Part shown: piece after piece, positions 34,379 through 45,048 of the stretch | How positions within the stretch are numbered: the stretch's first letter is position 1 | Layout: the number at the start of each line of letters is the position of its first letter | Origin: VFKU01 sp964620045 | GTDB taxonomy: Bacteria > Hydrogenedentota > Hydrogenedentia > Hydrogenedentales > GCA-2746185 | Direction of reading: 5' to 3' | Assembly: GCA_964620045.1 (NCBI GenBank) | Contig: CAZUJL010000019.1 | Coordinates: forward strand, 1 to 64,000 | DNA length: 64,000 nt | The notes under the pieces: generated by a model | Databases searched by the model: none | The model's input: the letters and a program-made list of their open reading frames with translations, nothing else | Told to the model about the DNA's origin: nothing | Position numbers and translations under genes: made by a program

Positions 34379-35361
34379 CCTTCTTTCAGCAAGCCCGCCT
34401 TGCGTTTGCGGAAGTTATCGTAAAATACCAGCGCCACGATCAGCGATCCAACGAGCACGCGCTGCCAGTGCACGCTGATGTCGTTCAAATTACAAAAGTT
34501 CACCAGCACGTTCATGATCAGCGCGCCCGCCACCACGCCCAGCGCGCCACCCTCGCCACCCACCAGACTCACCCCACCAATCACGCACGCCGCGATCGCG
34601 TCGAACTCATACCCATTCGCGCCGGCCGGGTCCGCGATGCTCGTGCGCGCCGCCAGCATGATCCCGCTCACCGCCGCGAGTAGTCCACAAATCGCGTACG
34701 CCTGCACGCGCACCTTGTCCACGGGAATGCCGGACAACCGCGCACCGACCAGATTTCCGCCGGTCGCATACAGCGCACGGCCGAAGCGCGTGTAGTTCAG
34801 CACCACGGCGCACACAATCGCGATCGCCAGCGCGATTGAAATGGGAATCCACGCCGTGCCGTAATCGCCAATCTTCTGGCTGCCGCCCAGCCAACGAAAA
34901 CTCTGTGGCAAGCCGAACACCGACACGGACCCGGCCAGCAGCATCGCCGCGCCGCGCGCGACCATCAGCATGCCGAAGGTGACGATAAACGGCTGAATAC
35001 GCCCGCGCGTGATCAGCAGGCCGTTGATCAGCCCGCAGGCCGCACCGGTCACGCAGCCCGCCAGCACCGCCAGCGGCACGGGCCACGAGTACTCCGTCAT
35101 CAACAGGCCGGACACCACGGCCGACAGCGCCGCGACGCTGCCGACGGAGAGATCAATCCCCGCCGTCAGGATCACGAGGATTTGCCCGACGGCCATGATC
35201 GCGACGACACACGTGCGCAGTCCGACCTGCGTCAGGTTTCCGCGCCCGCGAAACTCCGGCGAGATCATCGCCAAAACAATGCACAGCCCCGCGAATATTA
35301 ATAGCGGCGAGTGCCGCGCCAGCCGCCGTCCCCACTCGTGTCGTTGTCCGCCGTCCGCCAT
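34375..35361 (-). CDS. rbsC: Ribose-type ABC transporter permease
   Basis: The 328-residue polytopic permease belongs to the RbsC/MglC (BPD_transp_2) family. It contains GIDLSVGSVAALSAVVSGLL, LINGLLITRGRIQPFIVTFG, LYATGGNLVGARLSGIPVDK and the family signature AACVIGGVSLVGGEGGALGV. It pairs with the RbsA homologue on the other strand. The gene begins 8 nt after the phosphatase stop, so the three minus-strand genes likely form one transcript. Confidence 0.9.
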   Translation of the reverse strand: MADGGQRHEWGRRLARHSPLLIFAGLCIVLAMISPEFRGRGNLTQVGLRTCVVAIMAVGQILVILTAGIDLSVGSVAALSAVVSGLLMTEYSWPVPLAVLAGCVTGAACGLINGLLITRGRIQPFIVTFGMLMVARGAAMLLAGSVSVFGLPQSFRWLGGSQKIGDYGTAWIPISIALAIAIVCAVVLNYTRFGRALYATGGNLVGARLSGIPVDKVRVQAYAICGLLAAVSGIMLAARTSIADPAGANGYEFDAIAACVIGGVSLVGGEGGALGVVAGALIMNVLVNFCNLNDISVHWQRVLVGSLIVALVFYDNFRKRKAGLLKEG

Positions 35362-35369
35362 CTGTGCGC

Positions 35370-37160
35370 TTACTTCTCGATTACGAACGTGTCGCGCAAC
35401 GTGCCCGTGACGTCATACGCGCCATATTCGAGCCGGTTGCCATTGATGCGAATATCCAGCACCTGATACGTCGCGACATTGGTCATGCCAAATTCTGTGT
35501 AGTCGAACTGCCCCTGCTCATAGAACTTGGTGCCCGACACAGCAACGATGTAAATCGTACCCTCGGCCGGCGAACCGACCTTCTGCTCCGCCTTCATCGG
35601 ATACGTGCGCAGATACGCGTGGTCGTGCCCCTGCAACGCCAGATCCACGTGGTATTTGTCGAACAACGCGCCCCAGATCTGCCGCACGGACTTGTTGTCG
35701 CGGTTCGCGCCCGAGGAATACGCCGGATGGTGATACACGACAATCTTCCAAGTCGCGTCCGTGTCGACAAGCTGTTTCTCCAGCCACTCCGCCTGTGTGT
35801 TCGGCGGCCGATTCGAATCCAGCATCACGAACAGCGCGTTGCCATACCGCAGCGTGTAATTCAGTTCGCCGAGGGGGCTTTCCTCCGGCAGCGCAAACTG
35901 TTGCAAGTACAACTCCGGCGATCCGCCCTGATATTCATGGTTCCCCGGCACCGGCACGACCTGCTTCCGGTCCCAAATGCCCTCGGCATTGTGGAACAGC
36001 GAATCCCAGTCATCGCGTTCCGCGCCGCGATTCACGAGATCCCCCGCCATGATGTAAAACGCGGTGTCGGGTTTCGCTTCGATCGATTTTCGAATCAGCG
36101 TGCCCCAGGTGTCCAATCCGTTCTGAGCATCGCCCATGTAAATGAAATTGAACGGCACCGGCCCCTCCGGCACCGTGCGGAATTCTGCCGCTGCACGCCA
36201 CGCGCCGTTACCGTCGCCGACGGCATAGACATACTCCGCGCCGGCTTCGAGGCCCGCAATCGTCGCCGTGTGCCAGTGGATGACCGGATCATTCAGCAAG
36301 GTGTTTTGAGTGATCGTCGAGGTCGTTGCGGTCACTTTCGTCGCGGTCGCCGGGTCAAACGCGCCGCTGCCCTTCTTCGCATACGCCACCACGCCGCCCG
36401 CGGTCGCCATACTCGTGCGCCACTGGATCGTCTGTGTTGTATGCGGATCGCCGCTCCACGTCAGCACCACATGATCCGGCGCCGGCGAACTCGGCCATTC
36501 GGTCGTGCGGAACACGCCCGCCAACAACGCATCGCGCCTCCGGTCATACAGCCCGCGCACCAGCAACGCGCCCGTCAATTCCTTCGGCACGTCCTGCAGC
36601 GCTTCGTCGTCGGAATCGGCCCACGGCGTCGCGCCCGGCTGAAACACGGACACTGTATGAAGCCCAGGATAAATGTCGCTGATTTCGAGATTGCGCGCAT
36701 CGCGATTCTTTTTCGCGCGCACGGCCACGAAGTAATGCAGGCCGCCGCCCGTCAGCGAATTCACGCCAAGCCCAATCTCACCGGCGTCGAACTCCTTTTC
36801 CCATACATCGAAATCCCGCCCTACCACCTTCACAATCGATTCCGTCTTCTCGAACGCACGATCGTTCAGCCAGAATGGCTCATCGCCCATCCGCACATCG
36901 CGAACCACCGACACGATCACCGGAACGTTTACCTTGAAAACGAGGTAGTCCTCGCCCAGAATCCGCCGCTCTTCCGGCGTCAAAAAGTTATACGCGTCCG
37001 CGGCGGTGAGACTTTTCGCCTTGTCCTGATCCAGAGTCTCGCGCATCCGCGCAATGATCCCGGCGACCGTGTCGTGAATAGAGGCGTGCTGGCCGACGTG
37101 CGCCCATACGGGCAGCGTCAGCGCTAGCGCCAGACAGAGCAGTCCCGATCGTTTGTTCAT
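35370..37160 (-). CDS. Purple acid phosphatase-type metallophosphoesterase, secreted
   Basis: The 596-residue protein has a signal peptide (GLLCLALALTLPVWA). The middle holds a fibronectin-like purple acid phosphatase N-terminal domain (HVVLTWSGDPHTTQTIQWRT). The catalytic domain has the metal ligands in order: MGDAQNG, AGDLVNRG, VPGNHEY, YHHPAYS and QGHDHAY. It releases phosphate from esters outside the cytoplasm. The start at 37160 gives the clean signal peptide. It lies directly before the permease gene; a link between phosphatase and sugar import, as for sugar phosphates, is inference. Confidence 0.85.
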   Translation of the reverse strand: MNKRSGLLCLALALTLPVWAHVGQHASIHDTVAGIIARMRETLDQDKAKSLTAADAYNFLTPEERRILGEDYLVFKVNVPVIVSVVRDVRMGDEPFWLNDRAFEKTESIVKVVGRDFDVWEKEFDAGEIGLGVNSLTGGGLHYFVAVRAKKNRDARNLEISDIYPGLHTVSVFQPGATPWADSDDEALQDVPKELTGALLVRGLYDRRRDALLAGVFRTTEWPSSPAPDHVVLTWSGDPHTTQTIQWRTSMATAGGVVAYAKKGSGAFDPATATKVTATTSTITQNTLLNDPVIHWHTATIAGLEAGAEYVYAVGDGNGAWRAAAEFRTVPEGPVPFNFIYMGDAQNGLDTWGTLIRKSIEAKPDTAFYIMAGDLVNRGAERDDWDSLFHNAEGIWDRKQVVPVPGNHEYQGGSPELYLQQFALPEESPLGELNYTLRYGNALFVMLDSNRPPNTQAEWLEKQLVDTDATWKIVVYHHPAYSSGANRDNKSVRQIWGALFDKYHVDLALQGHDHAYLRTYPMKAEQKVGSPAEGTIYIVAVSGTKFYEQGQFDYTEFGMTNVATYQVLDIRINGNRLEYGAYDVTGTLRDTFVIEK

Positions 37161-37239
37161 GGTTTGGTCACTCCGACCGGTCGAGAGTACCGAAATACGC
37201 AACCCTAAGGCCAACTCGGCAACACTAGATATAGAGCAC

Positions 37240-38799
37240 TCAGTTAGAGAGGAGATATCCCGACGCCAACTCCCGGAACGCCATCACCTGCGCCGATTCC
37301 CAGGTCGCATCGCGCCCGAGTTCTCGCGCCAGAATCGACGCCGCCGCCGGCGCCATATCCATCGCCGCGCGCGCATCCAGAAAAAGGCACCGCGTCCGGC
37401 GCGCCAGCGCATCTTCCACGGTCCGCGCCATCTCCGTGCGTGCCGCCCACGCGATCTGCGCGCCAGTCATCGGCAAGTCTGCGTGCAAGGGCTGCGCGAG
37501 CGAAGGATCGGCCTGTTCGATATCCCGTACTGCGCGCGCGTCGCTGCCGTACCCGCGCAAGCGACCGTCCGCCTCCCCGCCCACCGAAGCGTGCAGCTTC
37601 AGCGCCTGCGTCGTGCACGGCCGCGCATCGAGACTGCCGATCTGCGCCGCGCGGTTGATCACGTCCTCGGCCATCTTGCGATACGTGGTCCACTTGCCAC
37701 CCGTGATCGTCACCAGGCCGGCATCGGACACCAGAATCGTGTGATCGCGCGAAATCGCGGAACTCTTCGCCGCGCCCTGCGGTTTCACCAACGGGCGCAG
37801 CCCGGCGAACACCGCCTTCACATCGCTGCGCTGCGGCGCGGGATCGAGATACTTCGCCGCGTGCTTGAGCATGAAGTCGATTTCTTCCGGCAAGGCCCGC
37901 GGTTCGAGTGAAGCATTCGGCACTTCTTCGTCGGTTGTACCCACCAGAAGCCGGCCCAGCCATGGAATCGCGAACATCACGCGGCCATCGTCCGTCTTCG
38001 GCACCATCAGCGCCGTGTGTCCCGGCAGGAATTTTTTGTCGAACACAAGATGCGCGCCCTGCGCCGCCAACACCATCGGCGGGGCCTGCGGCTCGTCCAT
38101 ATGCCGCACAGTGTCCGTGAATACTCCCGTCGCATTGATCACCACCTGCGCGCGAATGTCGAACTCCGCGCCAGACTCCTCATCGCGCACGCGCGCGCCC
38201 TGCACGCGACCGTTGTCTTTCAATAGCGTCGTCGCGCGCACATAGTTCGCCACCGCCGCGCCGTGATCGGCCGCCGTCTGCGCCAGCACCAGCGCCAGCC
38301 GCGCATCGTCGAACTGGCCATCGTGGTACAGCACGCCGCCACGCAGTCCAGCCTTGCGCAGCGTCGGAATATGTCCCAGCGCCTCCGTGCGGTTCAGATT
38401 TTCCGCCGGCGCGATGCCGTAGCGCCCGGCCATGACGCCGTATACGCGCATGCCGAACCCGTAATACGGTTTCTGCCACGCCTTGTACGCGGGGATCAGG
38501 AATTCCAGATCGTGCGCGAGGTGCGGTGCGTTTCGCAGAATGCGTCCGCGCTCGCGCAACGCGTCGAGCACGAGACCCACGTTTCCCTGCTCAAGATAAC
38601 GCACGCCCCCGTGCACCAGTTTCGTCGCGCGGCTCGAGGTCGCCTTGGCGAAGTCGTGCTGTTCGATCAGCGCCGTGCGATAGCCGCGGCTCGCGGCATC
38701 CACCGCCGCGCCCAGCCCCGTCGCGCCGCCCCCAATGATCAACGCGTCCCACGGGCCCGCATCGCCCCGCAGCCGCGCGATCATTTCATCCCGGTTCAT
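37240..38799 (-). CDS. glpD: Glycerol-3-phosphate dehydrogenase, aerobic type
   Basis: The 519-residue FAD protein has GPWDALIIGGGATGLGAAVD near the N-terminus, then EQHDFAKATSSRATKLVHGG and RYLEQGNVGLVLDALRERG, the GlpD family signatures. The C-terminal ITGGKWTTYRKMAED segment is also typical. It oxidises sn-glycerol 3-phosphate to dihydroxyacetone phosphate and feeds electrons to quinone at the membrane. The start at 38799 has GAGGGG 7 nt upstream; the ATG at 38805 is too close to that site. It is divergent from the cardiolipin synthase gene. Confidence 0.92.
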   Translation of the reverse strand: MNRDEMIARLRGDAGPWDALIIGGGATGLGAAVDAASRGYRTALIEQHDFAKATSSRATKLVHGGVRYLEQGNVGLVLDALRERGRILRNAPHLAHDLEFLIPAYKAWQKPYYGFGMRVYGVMAGRYGIAPAENLNRTEALGHIPTLRKAGLRGGVLYHDGQFDDARLALVLAQTAADHGAAVANYVRATTLLKDNGRVQGARVRDEESGAEFDIRAQVVINATGVFTDTVRHMDEPQAPPMVLAAQGAHLVFDKKFLPGHTALMVPKTDDGRVMFAIPWLGRLLVGTTDEEVPNASLEPRALPEEIDFMLKHAAKYLDPAPQRSDVKAVFAGLRPLVKPQGAAKSSAISRDHTILVSDAGLVTITGGKWTTYRKMAEDVINRAAQIGSLDARPCTTQALKLHASVGGEADGRLRGYGSDARAVRDIEQADPSLAQPLHADLPMTGAQIAWAARTEMARTVEDALARRTRCLFLDARAAMDMAPAAASILARELGRDATWESAQVMAFRELASGYLLSN

Positions 38800-38902
38800 C
38801 CACATTCCCCTCGGCGTTCGCGCGCTATCTTACTCGTCCGTATTCCCGAAGCGTAGTCGGCGCGCATTCGCCCCGGCCCCGTCCTCCACGCTATCCTGAA
38901 GC

Positions 38903-40315
38903 ATGCGCTTTGAGGGCACCCTGGCATATCTCATCGAAGCCCACCTGCTCACGATGCTGGTGTCCATCCTCGGCATCACGCTCGTGCTGCGCGTACTCGG
39001 CAAGGAACACCGGCCCTCGGCCTCCTTCGCGTGGATACTCGCAATCCTGCTGATCCCCTACCTCGGCATCCCGGGGTATCTCGTCTTCGGCGGACGCAAA
39101 CTCCGCTCGCTGGTCGAGCGCAAGCAACGCCTGCACATCCGCCCGACCAGCAGCCCCGTGCGGCTACAGGATTTCGACAACCCGGCCGAAAACGTGCTCA
39201 CCAGCAACGGCGTGCGGCTGCCGTCGCGCGCGAACAGGCTGCATTTCGTCGCCAGCGGCGAAGTGGCATACCAGCGGCTCATGGACCTCATCAATGAAGC
39301 GACCTCGTCGATTTATATCGAGACCTACATCATCAAACGTGACATCGTGGGGCGGCAACTCATCGACGTGTTGGCAAAAAAAGCCGCACAGGGTCTTGAT
39401 GTCCGCCTGCTGCTCGACAGTTACGGCTGCCTCACGATCACGCGAAAATTCGTTGAACCCCTCACCAAGGCCGGTGGGCGCGTCGAGTGGTTCTTGCCGC
39501 TGTTACCGATCCGGCGGGAGTGGTCGCTGAACCTGCGCAATCACCGCAAGATCATCGTTATCGACGGCTGCAAGGCCACGATCGGCGGCATGAACTTTGG
39601 TCTCGAATACATGGGCCCCACCCCCTCGCCCGATCGCTGGATCGATTCGAAGTTCGAAGTGGAAGGCCCGGCCGTCAAGGACATCCTCGAAATCTTTTGC
39701 AGCGATTGGAACTTCGCCTCGCGGCAATCGCTCGATACGTCGTGTGCCGCCGCTGCGTTGGCCTTGCCCGACGGACCCGACATCGTGCAGATCGTCGGCA
39801 GCGGCCCCGATGTCGCCGGCGATACGCTATACGAGGCGCTCCTTGCCTCCATCCACGCCGCACGCGAGCGCGTCTGGATGGTGACGCCGTACTTTTCGCC
39901 GGGCGAGGAGCTCTTCCGCGCGCTGCTGATACAGGCGCGCATCGGGCGCGACGTGCGGCTCGTAATGCCCGAAAAATCGAACCACCCGGTCACCGATCTC
40001 GTCCGCGCGCCGTACCTGCGCGAGCTGGTCGCCGCCGGCGGCAAGGTCATGCTGCGGCAGGGCCGCATGATCCACGCGAAAAGCATGGTCTTCGACGATC
40101 ACACCGCCGTCGTCGGCTCGACCAACTTCGATCTGCGCAGCTTATATCTCAATTTTGAAGTCGCGCTGTTTTCATATAGCCGCGATCGCGTCGACGAAAT
40201 CGCGGACTGGATCGACGAAATCGCGCGCGACGCCCATGAACTAAAAGGCGCCGAGCCCCGGGGAGCCCAGCGCCTGATCGAGCAATTGGCGGTATTGGTC
40301 TCGCCATTGCTCTAA
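38903..40315 (+). CDS. cls: Cardiolipin synthase (phospholipase D family)
   Basis: The 470-residue protein starts with two or three membrane helices. Two PLD/HKD motifs follow: NHRKIIVIDGCKATIGGMNF and HAKSMVFDDHTAVVGSTNF, which together form the active site. The central SLNLRNHRK and YLNFEVALF segments fit bacterial cardiolipin synthase. It condenses phosphatidylglycerol molecules, or PG with PE, into cardiolipin at the inner membrane. It is divergent from glpD, with about 100 bp for promoters. Confidence 0.9.
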   Translation: MRFEGTLAYLIEAHLLTMLVSILGITLVLRVLGKEHRPSASFAWILAILLIPYLGIPGYLVFGGRKLRSLVERKQRLHIRPTSSPVRLQDFDNPAENVLTSNGVRLPSRANRLHFVASGEVAYQRLMDLINEATSSIYIETYIIKRDIVGRQLIDVLAKKAAQGLDVRLLLDSYGCLTITRKFVEPLTKAGGRVEWFLPLLPIRREWSLNLRNHRKIIVIDGCKATIGGMNFGLEYMGPTPSPDRWIDSKFEVEGPAVKDILEIFCSDWNFASRQSLDTSCAAAALALPDGPDIVQIVGSGPDVAGDTLYEALLASIHAARERVWMVTPYFSPGEELFRALLIQARIGRDVRLVMPEKSNHPVTDLVRAPYLRELVAAGGKVMLRQGRMIHAKSMVFDDHTAVVGSTNFDLRSLYLNFEVALFSYSRDRVDEIADWIDEIARDAHELKGAEPRGAQRLIEQLAVLVSPLL

Positions 40316-40421
40316 ACAGTTCTATTGCTCCTCTGCTGCCTGTCGGCCATCACGGATCTCATTAGGGTTAAACCACATGCAAAGAACAACCCGATGGGCA
40401 CACCTTATCCGGAATAACGAG

Positions 40422-41237
40422 CTATTCCTTGCGGCTGCGTTCCGATTCCGTACCGTCGCGGTAATAGTCGTACCGCATGTGGGCATGTTCCGAATTTCTC
40501 TCGGCGATCAGGTCGTCGGAGATCAGCAATTTTTCCGCGAACACTTTCAGCAGCGTCGCAAGATATCGCCGGCCCATCTGCGTGAGTCTCAAATGCGAAC
40601 TACCCCACGTCCGGCCGTACCACGAGATCGGAATTTCGGCGATCCTGTATTTGCGGATCAGGGCGCTCAGCGACATCTCGATTGTAATGTTGAAATGGCT
40701 CGCGCGATACGGCCCGCAGTCGAATATCACTTCCGTGCGGTACGCCTTGAACGCGTTGGTCAGATCGTTGAAGGGGCAAAAGAACATCGCCTGGATGCAG
40801 CGGTTCACAATGCGGTTCCAGAACAATTTCACCGGCGGATAGTTCTCGACGCGCGCGCCCGGCCGAAACCGGGATCCGAACACACAGTCGTAGCCCTCTT
40901 CAATCTTCCGGTAGTACCGCACAACGTCAATGGGATCGTCGGATTTGTCCGCCATGTACAGCACGACGACGTCGCCCGTCACCAGCGCCAGCCCCGCGCG
41001 AATCGCGCGCCCAAAGCCCCCCGGCGGTGTGCGGTCAACCGTGCGCACACACGGGTCCGCCGCGATCATCCGTGCAATCACAGCCGCCGTGCCGTCCGAA
41101 CTGCAATCGTTCACGATGATGATTTCGTAGGGCAGCTTCTCGGTGCGCAGCGTCTCCTGCAACTCGCTGACGGTGTCCGGCAGGTTCTTCTCTTCGTTGT
41201 GCGCGGGAATCACGATGGAAAGCTTCAGTGCGTTCAT
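40422..41237 (-). CDS. Glycosyltransferase family 2 (polyprenol-phosphate sugar type)
   Basis: The 271-residue cytoplasmic enzyme has the GT2 opening SIVIPAHNEEKNLPDTVSEL and an acidic DxD-type stretch ADKSDDPIDVV. Other typical pieces are DYDCVFGSRF-like CVFGSRFRPGARV and a C-terminal ISWYGRTWGSSHL. It resembles enzymes that move a sugar from a nucleotide sugar to polyprenyl phosphate or a glycan. It ends a three-gene minus-strand group with two nucleotide-sugar epimerases. Confidence 0.85.
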   Translation of the reverse strand: MNALKLSIVIPAHNEEKNLPDTVSELQETLRTEKLPYEIIIVNDCSSDGTAAVIARMIAADPCVRTVDRTPPGGFGRAIRAGLALVTGDVVVLYMADKSDDPIDVVRYYRKIEEGYDCVFGSRFRPGARVENYPPVKLFWNRIVNRCIQAMFFCPFNDLTNAFKAYRTEVIFDCGPYRASHFNITIEMSLSALIRKYRIAEIPISWYGRTWGSSHLRLTQMGRRYLATLLKVFAEKLLISDDLIAERNSEHAHMRYDYYRDGTESERSRKE

Positions 41238-41243
41238 CGCGAA

Positions 41244-42314
41244 TCAGCCCAGGATCGTTTCCAGCCGCGCACGATCGCTCTGGATCCAGCGGTACACGTC
41301 GCCGACAATTTCGCGCATGCCCTTCGCCGGTTTCCAGCCGTATTCCTTCATCACCCGCCGCGCATCGGTCACATAAATGCGCACGTCCATCGGCGAGGTC
41401 TCGGGCACCGACCCAATCGTCGCCTTTTTTCCGGCGACCTCTTCGCACAACACGGTCAGCTCGCGCAGCGAGGTCGACACCGCGTTCCCGCCGCCGACGT
41501 TGTAGATGCGGCCGTCCCAATTCTTCAGCGACGCGCATTGCTTGAGCAACAGCGCCGCAAGATCGTCGATGTGCATCACGTCGCGCACCTGCTTGCCGTG
41601 GCCGCCGTACCCGTTGTACGAGAGCGGCTTGCCAAACTCGTGCCGCGCGACCCACAGCGTCACGACGCCCTGGTCCACCTTGCCCATCTGCCACGGCCCC
41701 GCGATCACGCCGCAGCGATTGATCAGGGCCTTCACGTTGTATGCGTTCACGTACTCCTGCAGCAGCATCTCGCTCGCGAGTTTCGACGCGCCATAGAACG
41801 AGCGCACGCCCGCCAGCGGAAACTCCTCGCCGATGCCCTCGTCGGACAAGCCCGGCACGCTGCCGTCCGGGGTCCATGCGTAGCGCGTGGCGCCATCGGC
41901 AAACGGCAACGCGTTGATGCGGTCCATCGGATACACGCGGCTGGTGCTCATGAACAGCACCGCCGCCCCGCGTTCGCGCGCGGCTTCCAGACAATAAATC
42001 GTGCCCATCAGGTTCGTCTGCAGCACATAGCGCGGCGAACCCGTCGCCCCGGCCTGCACGCTCGGCTCCGCGGAACAATCGATCAACAGATCGAAGCTCG
42101 GCAACTCCGCGAGATCTTCGACACAGCGCACATCGCCGTGTATGAATCGAATGCCATGCGCGCGCAGCCGCTCCAGCGCCAACTCACTCCCGCGACGCTT
42201 CAGCGAATCGAACGCGATTACCTCAACCGACGGATGCGCCTTCTTAAACGCCACGGCAAGGTTCGACCCCACGAACCCCGCGCCGCCCGTGATGCATATG
42301 GTCTTGAATTCCAC
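41244..42314 (-). CDS. NAD-dependent nucleotide-sugar epimerase/dehydratase
   Basis: The 356-residue SDR protein has the Rossmann motif GGAGFVGSN, a YGASKLASE active-site segment and HIDDLAALLLKQ near the end. The closest visible pattern is extended SDR of the dTDP-glucose dehydratase/CDP-tyvelose-type group; the substrate cannot be fixed. The start is GTG with GAGG 7 nt upstream. It lies 6 nt before the GT2 and 21 nt after the CDP-paratose epimerase-like gene, so they are probably one operon making one sugar. Confidence 0.85.
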   Translation of the reverse strand: MEFKTICITGGAGFVGSNLAVAFKKAHPSVEVIAFDSLKRRGSELALERLRAHGIRFIHGDVRCVEDLAELPSFDLLIDCSAEPSVQAGATGSPRYVLQTNLMGTIYCLEAARERGAAVLFMSTSRVYPMDRINALPFADGATRYAWTPDGSVPGLSDEGIGEEFPLAGVRSFYGASKLASEMLLQEYVNAYNVKALINRCGVIAGPWQMGKVDQGVVTLWVARHEFGKPLSYNGYGGHGKQVRDVMHIDDLAALLLKQCASLKNWDGRIYNVGGGNAVSTSLRELTVLCEEVAGKKATIGSVPETSPMDVRIYVTDARRVMKEYGWKPAKGMREIVGDVYRWIQSDRARLETILG

Positions 42315-42335
42315 GCGTTGTCCTCGATGCTCGGC

Positions 42336-43397
<1,062 letters not shown>

Positions 43398-43413
43398 AAC
43401 TTCCCTTTGGTGG

Positions 43414-43432
43414 CACGGGCTTCCAGCCCGTG
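43414..43432. repeat. Short REP-like palindrome
   Basis: CACGGGCTTCCAGCCCGTG forms an 8-bp stem with a 3-nt loop and is a relative of the GCCGGCTTCCAGCCGGC palindromes at 3859 and 18413. It lies between divergent genes. Confidence 0.6.
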
Positions 43433-43554
43433 GCGCTTACAAGCCCGTTACAATAGTCGTTGACGCCACGCCATTGCGACCCGCCCCGCCGCTTGCGGAT
43501 TCCCCCCAATCCGGGTACGATCCTGCCGCCACGCTGGAGTCCGCACGAAATCCC

Positions 43555-44124
43555 ATGCCCTTCGCCATCCGTCCCACCGAACTGCCCGGCATCCTCGAAA
43601 TCGAATCGCCCGTGCACGGCGACGCCCGCGGTTTTTTCACCGAGGTGCACAACGCCGACCGCTATACGCCGGCGGGGTTCACCGACACCTTTCAGCAGGA
43701 CAACCTGAGCTGCTCCGCCAAGGGCACGCTGCGTGGCCTGCACTACCAAATTCTGCCGCACGGCCAGGGCAAGCTCGTGCGCTGCCTGCGCGGCAGCGTG
43801 TTCGACGTCGCGGTGGACATCCGCCGCGGCTCACCGACCTTCGGCAAATGGGTCGGCCGCACGCTGACCGGCGCGAACGGCCTCGCGCTGTGGGTGCCGG
43901 CCGGTTTCGCGCACGGCTTCCTCGCGCTGGCCGACGAAACCTATGTGCTCTATAAATGCACCACCTGCTACGCGCCGCAGGCCGAGCGCGCGATCATTTG
44001 GAACGATCCCGCCATTGGCATCGATTGGCCTATTCCCCCGGTCCACTTCTCGCCCAAAGATCTCGCCGCGCCGCCGCTCGCCAGCGCGGACTATAATTTT
44101 GTATACACGCCCGAAAGGAAATAA
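43555..44124 (+). CDS. rfbC: dTDP-4-dehydrorhamnose 3,5-epimerase
   Basis: The 189-residue protein has the family segments RGFFTEVHNADRY, GTLRGLHYQ (with the catalytic His), LVRCLRGSVFDVAVDIRRGS and LWVPAGFAHGFLAL. It epimerises C3 and C5 of the 4-keto sugar on the way to dTDP-L-rhamnose. The start at 43555 (MPFAIRP) fits family length; upstream in-frame sequence lies over a repeat and is not used. rfbD follows after 6 nt. Confidence 0.92.
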   Translation: MPFAIRPTELPGILEIESPVHGDARGFFTEVHNADRYTPAGFTDTFQQDNLSCSAKGTLRGLHYQILPHGQGKLVRCLRGSVFDVAVDIRRGSPTFGKWVGRTLTGANGLALWVPAGFAHGFLALADETYVLYKCTTCYAPQAERAIIWNDPAIGIDWPIPPVHFSPKDLAAPPLASADYNFVYTPERK

Positions 44125-44130
44125 CCGCGC

Positions 44131-44970
44131 ATGCGCGTCCTGATTTTTGGAAACGCCGGCCAACTCGGCCGCGATCTCACCAAGGTGTTCTCGGCCGACG
44201 CCCACGTCACGGGCTATGACCTGCCCAATATCTCGATCGCCGATCCGGCCGCCGTGCACGATTGCATCGTGCGCGACAAACCCACGGTTGTGGTCAACGC
44301 CGCCGCGTACACCAATGTCGAAGGCGCGGAAGATCACTGCGAGGACGCGTACAAGATCAACGAAGGCGGCGCGCGCATCGTCGCCGAGGCCACGCGCGCG
44401 GCGGGGCTGCCCGTTGTGCACATCAGCACCGATTTCGTCTACGACGGGCACAAGACCTCGCCCTATGATCCGACCGATAAACCGAACCCGCTCAGTGTCT
44501 ACGGCAAATCGAAACTCGCGGGCGACGTCGCCGTGCAGGCGGCCAACCCCAAGCACTTCATCCTGCGCACGGCCTGGCTCTACGGCCCCGGCGGCAACAA
44601 CTTCGTCGAAAAAATCATCGGCGCCGCGCAAAAAAATTCGTCGCTAAAGGTCGTCTCCGATGAACGCGGCTCGCCAACGCACACGTGGGACCTCGCCGAA
44701 GCCTGCCGCTCCGTCGCGACCACACAGGATTACGGCCTGTACCACGCCGTGAACGCCGGCGAAACCTCGCGCGATCTTTTCGCGAAGAAAATCCTAGAGC
44801 TGGCCGGCATCAAGACGCCCGTGAACCCGTGCCTCTCCGGCGAGTTCCCCGTGAAGGCCGCGCGCCCGGCCTACTCCGTCCTCTCCACCGCCTCCCTCGA
44901 GCGCGCCTGCGGCTATCGCTTCCGCCCGTGGGAAAACGCGCTCGCGCACTACATCAGCCGCCGCACCTGA
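44131..44970 (+). CDS. rfbD: dTDP-4-dehydrorhamnose reductase
   Basis: The 279-residue SDR enzyme begins VLIFGNAGQLGRDLTKVF, with VVVNAAAYTNVEGAED, ISTDFVYDGHKTSPYDPTD, the SVYGKSKLAGDVAV active-site tract and a final FRPWENALAHYI. It makes dTDP-L-rhamnose from the 4-keto precursor with NAD(P)H. It is transcribed just after rfbC; the earlier pathway genes rfbA and rfbB are about 5 kb downstream. Confidence 0.92.
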   Translation: MRVLIFGNAGQLGRDLTKVFSADAHVTGYDLPNISIADPAAVHDCIVRDKPTVVVNAAAYTNVEGAEDHCEDAYKINEGGARIVAEATRAAGLPVVHISTDFVYDGHKTSPYDPTDKPNPLSVYGKSKLAGDVAVQAANPKHFILRTAWLYGPGGNNFVEKIIGAAQKNSSLKVVSDERGSPTHTWDLAEACRSVATTQDYGLYHAVNAGETSRDLFAKKILELAGIKTPVNPCLSGEFPVKAARPAYSVLSTASLERACGYRFRPWENALAHYISRRT

Positions 44971-44992
44971 CATGCTGAAGACTCCGGGGTCC

Positions 44993-45020
44993 GTAGGGGC
45001 GGCCCCCCGTGGTCGCCCGG
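44993..45020. repeat. GTAGGGGCGGCCCCC dispersed repeat
   Basis: GTAGGGGCGGCCCCCCGTGG then TCGCCCGG is a near copy of the terminator core at 29041-29060. It can form a hairpin but has no T tract, so a terminator role is less likely here. Confidence 0.65.
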
Positions 45021-45048
45021 CATTGCGCATACTCTCGGCTACTAATAC

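Noticed and set aside
35364..37127. Long open frame opposite the purple acid phosphatase
   Set aside because: The phosphatase has all metal-ligand motifs; this is a GC shadow.
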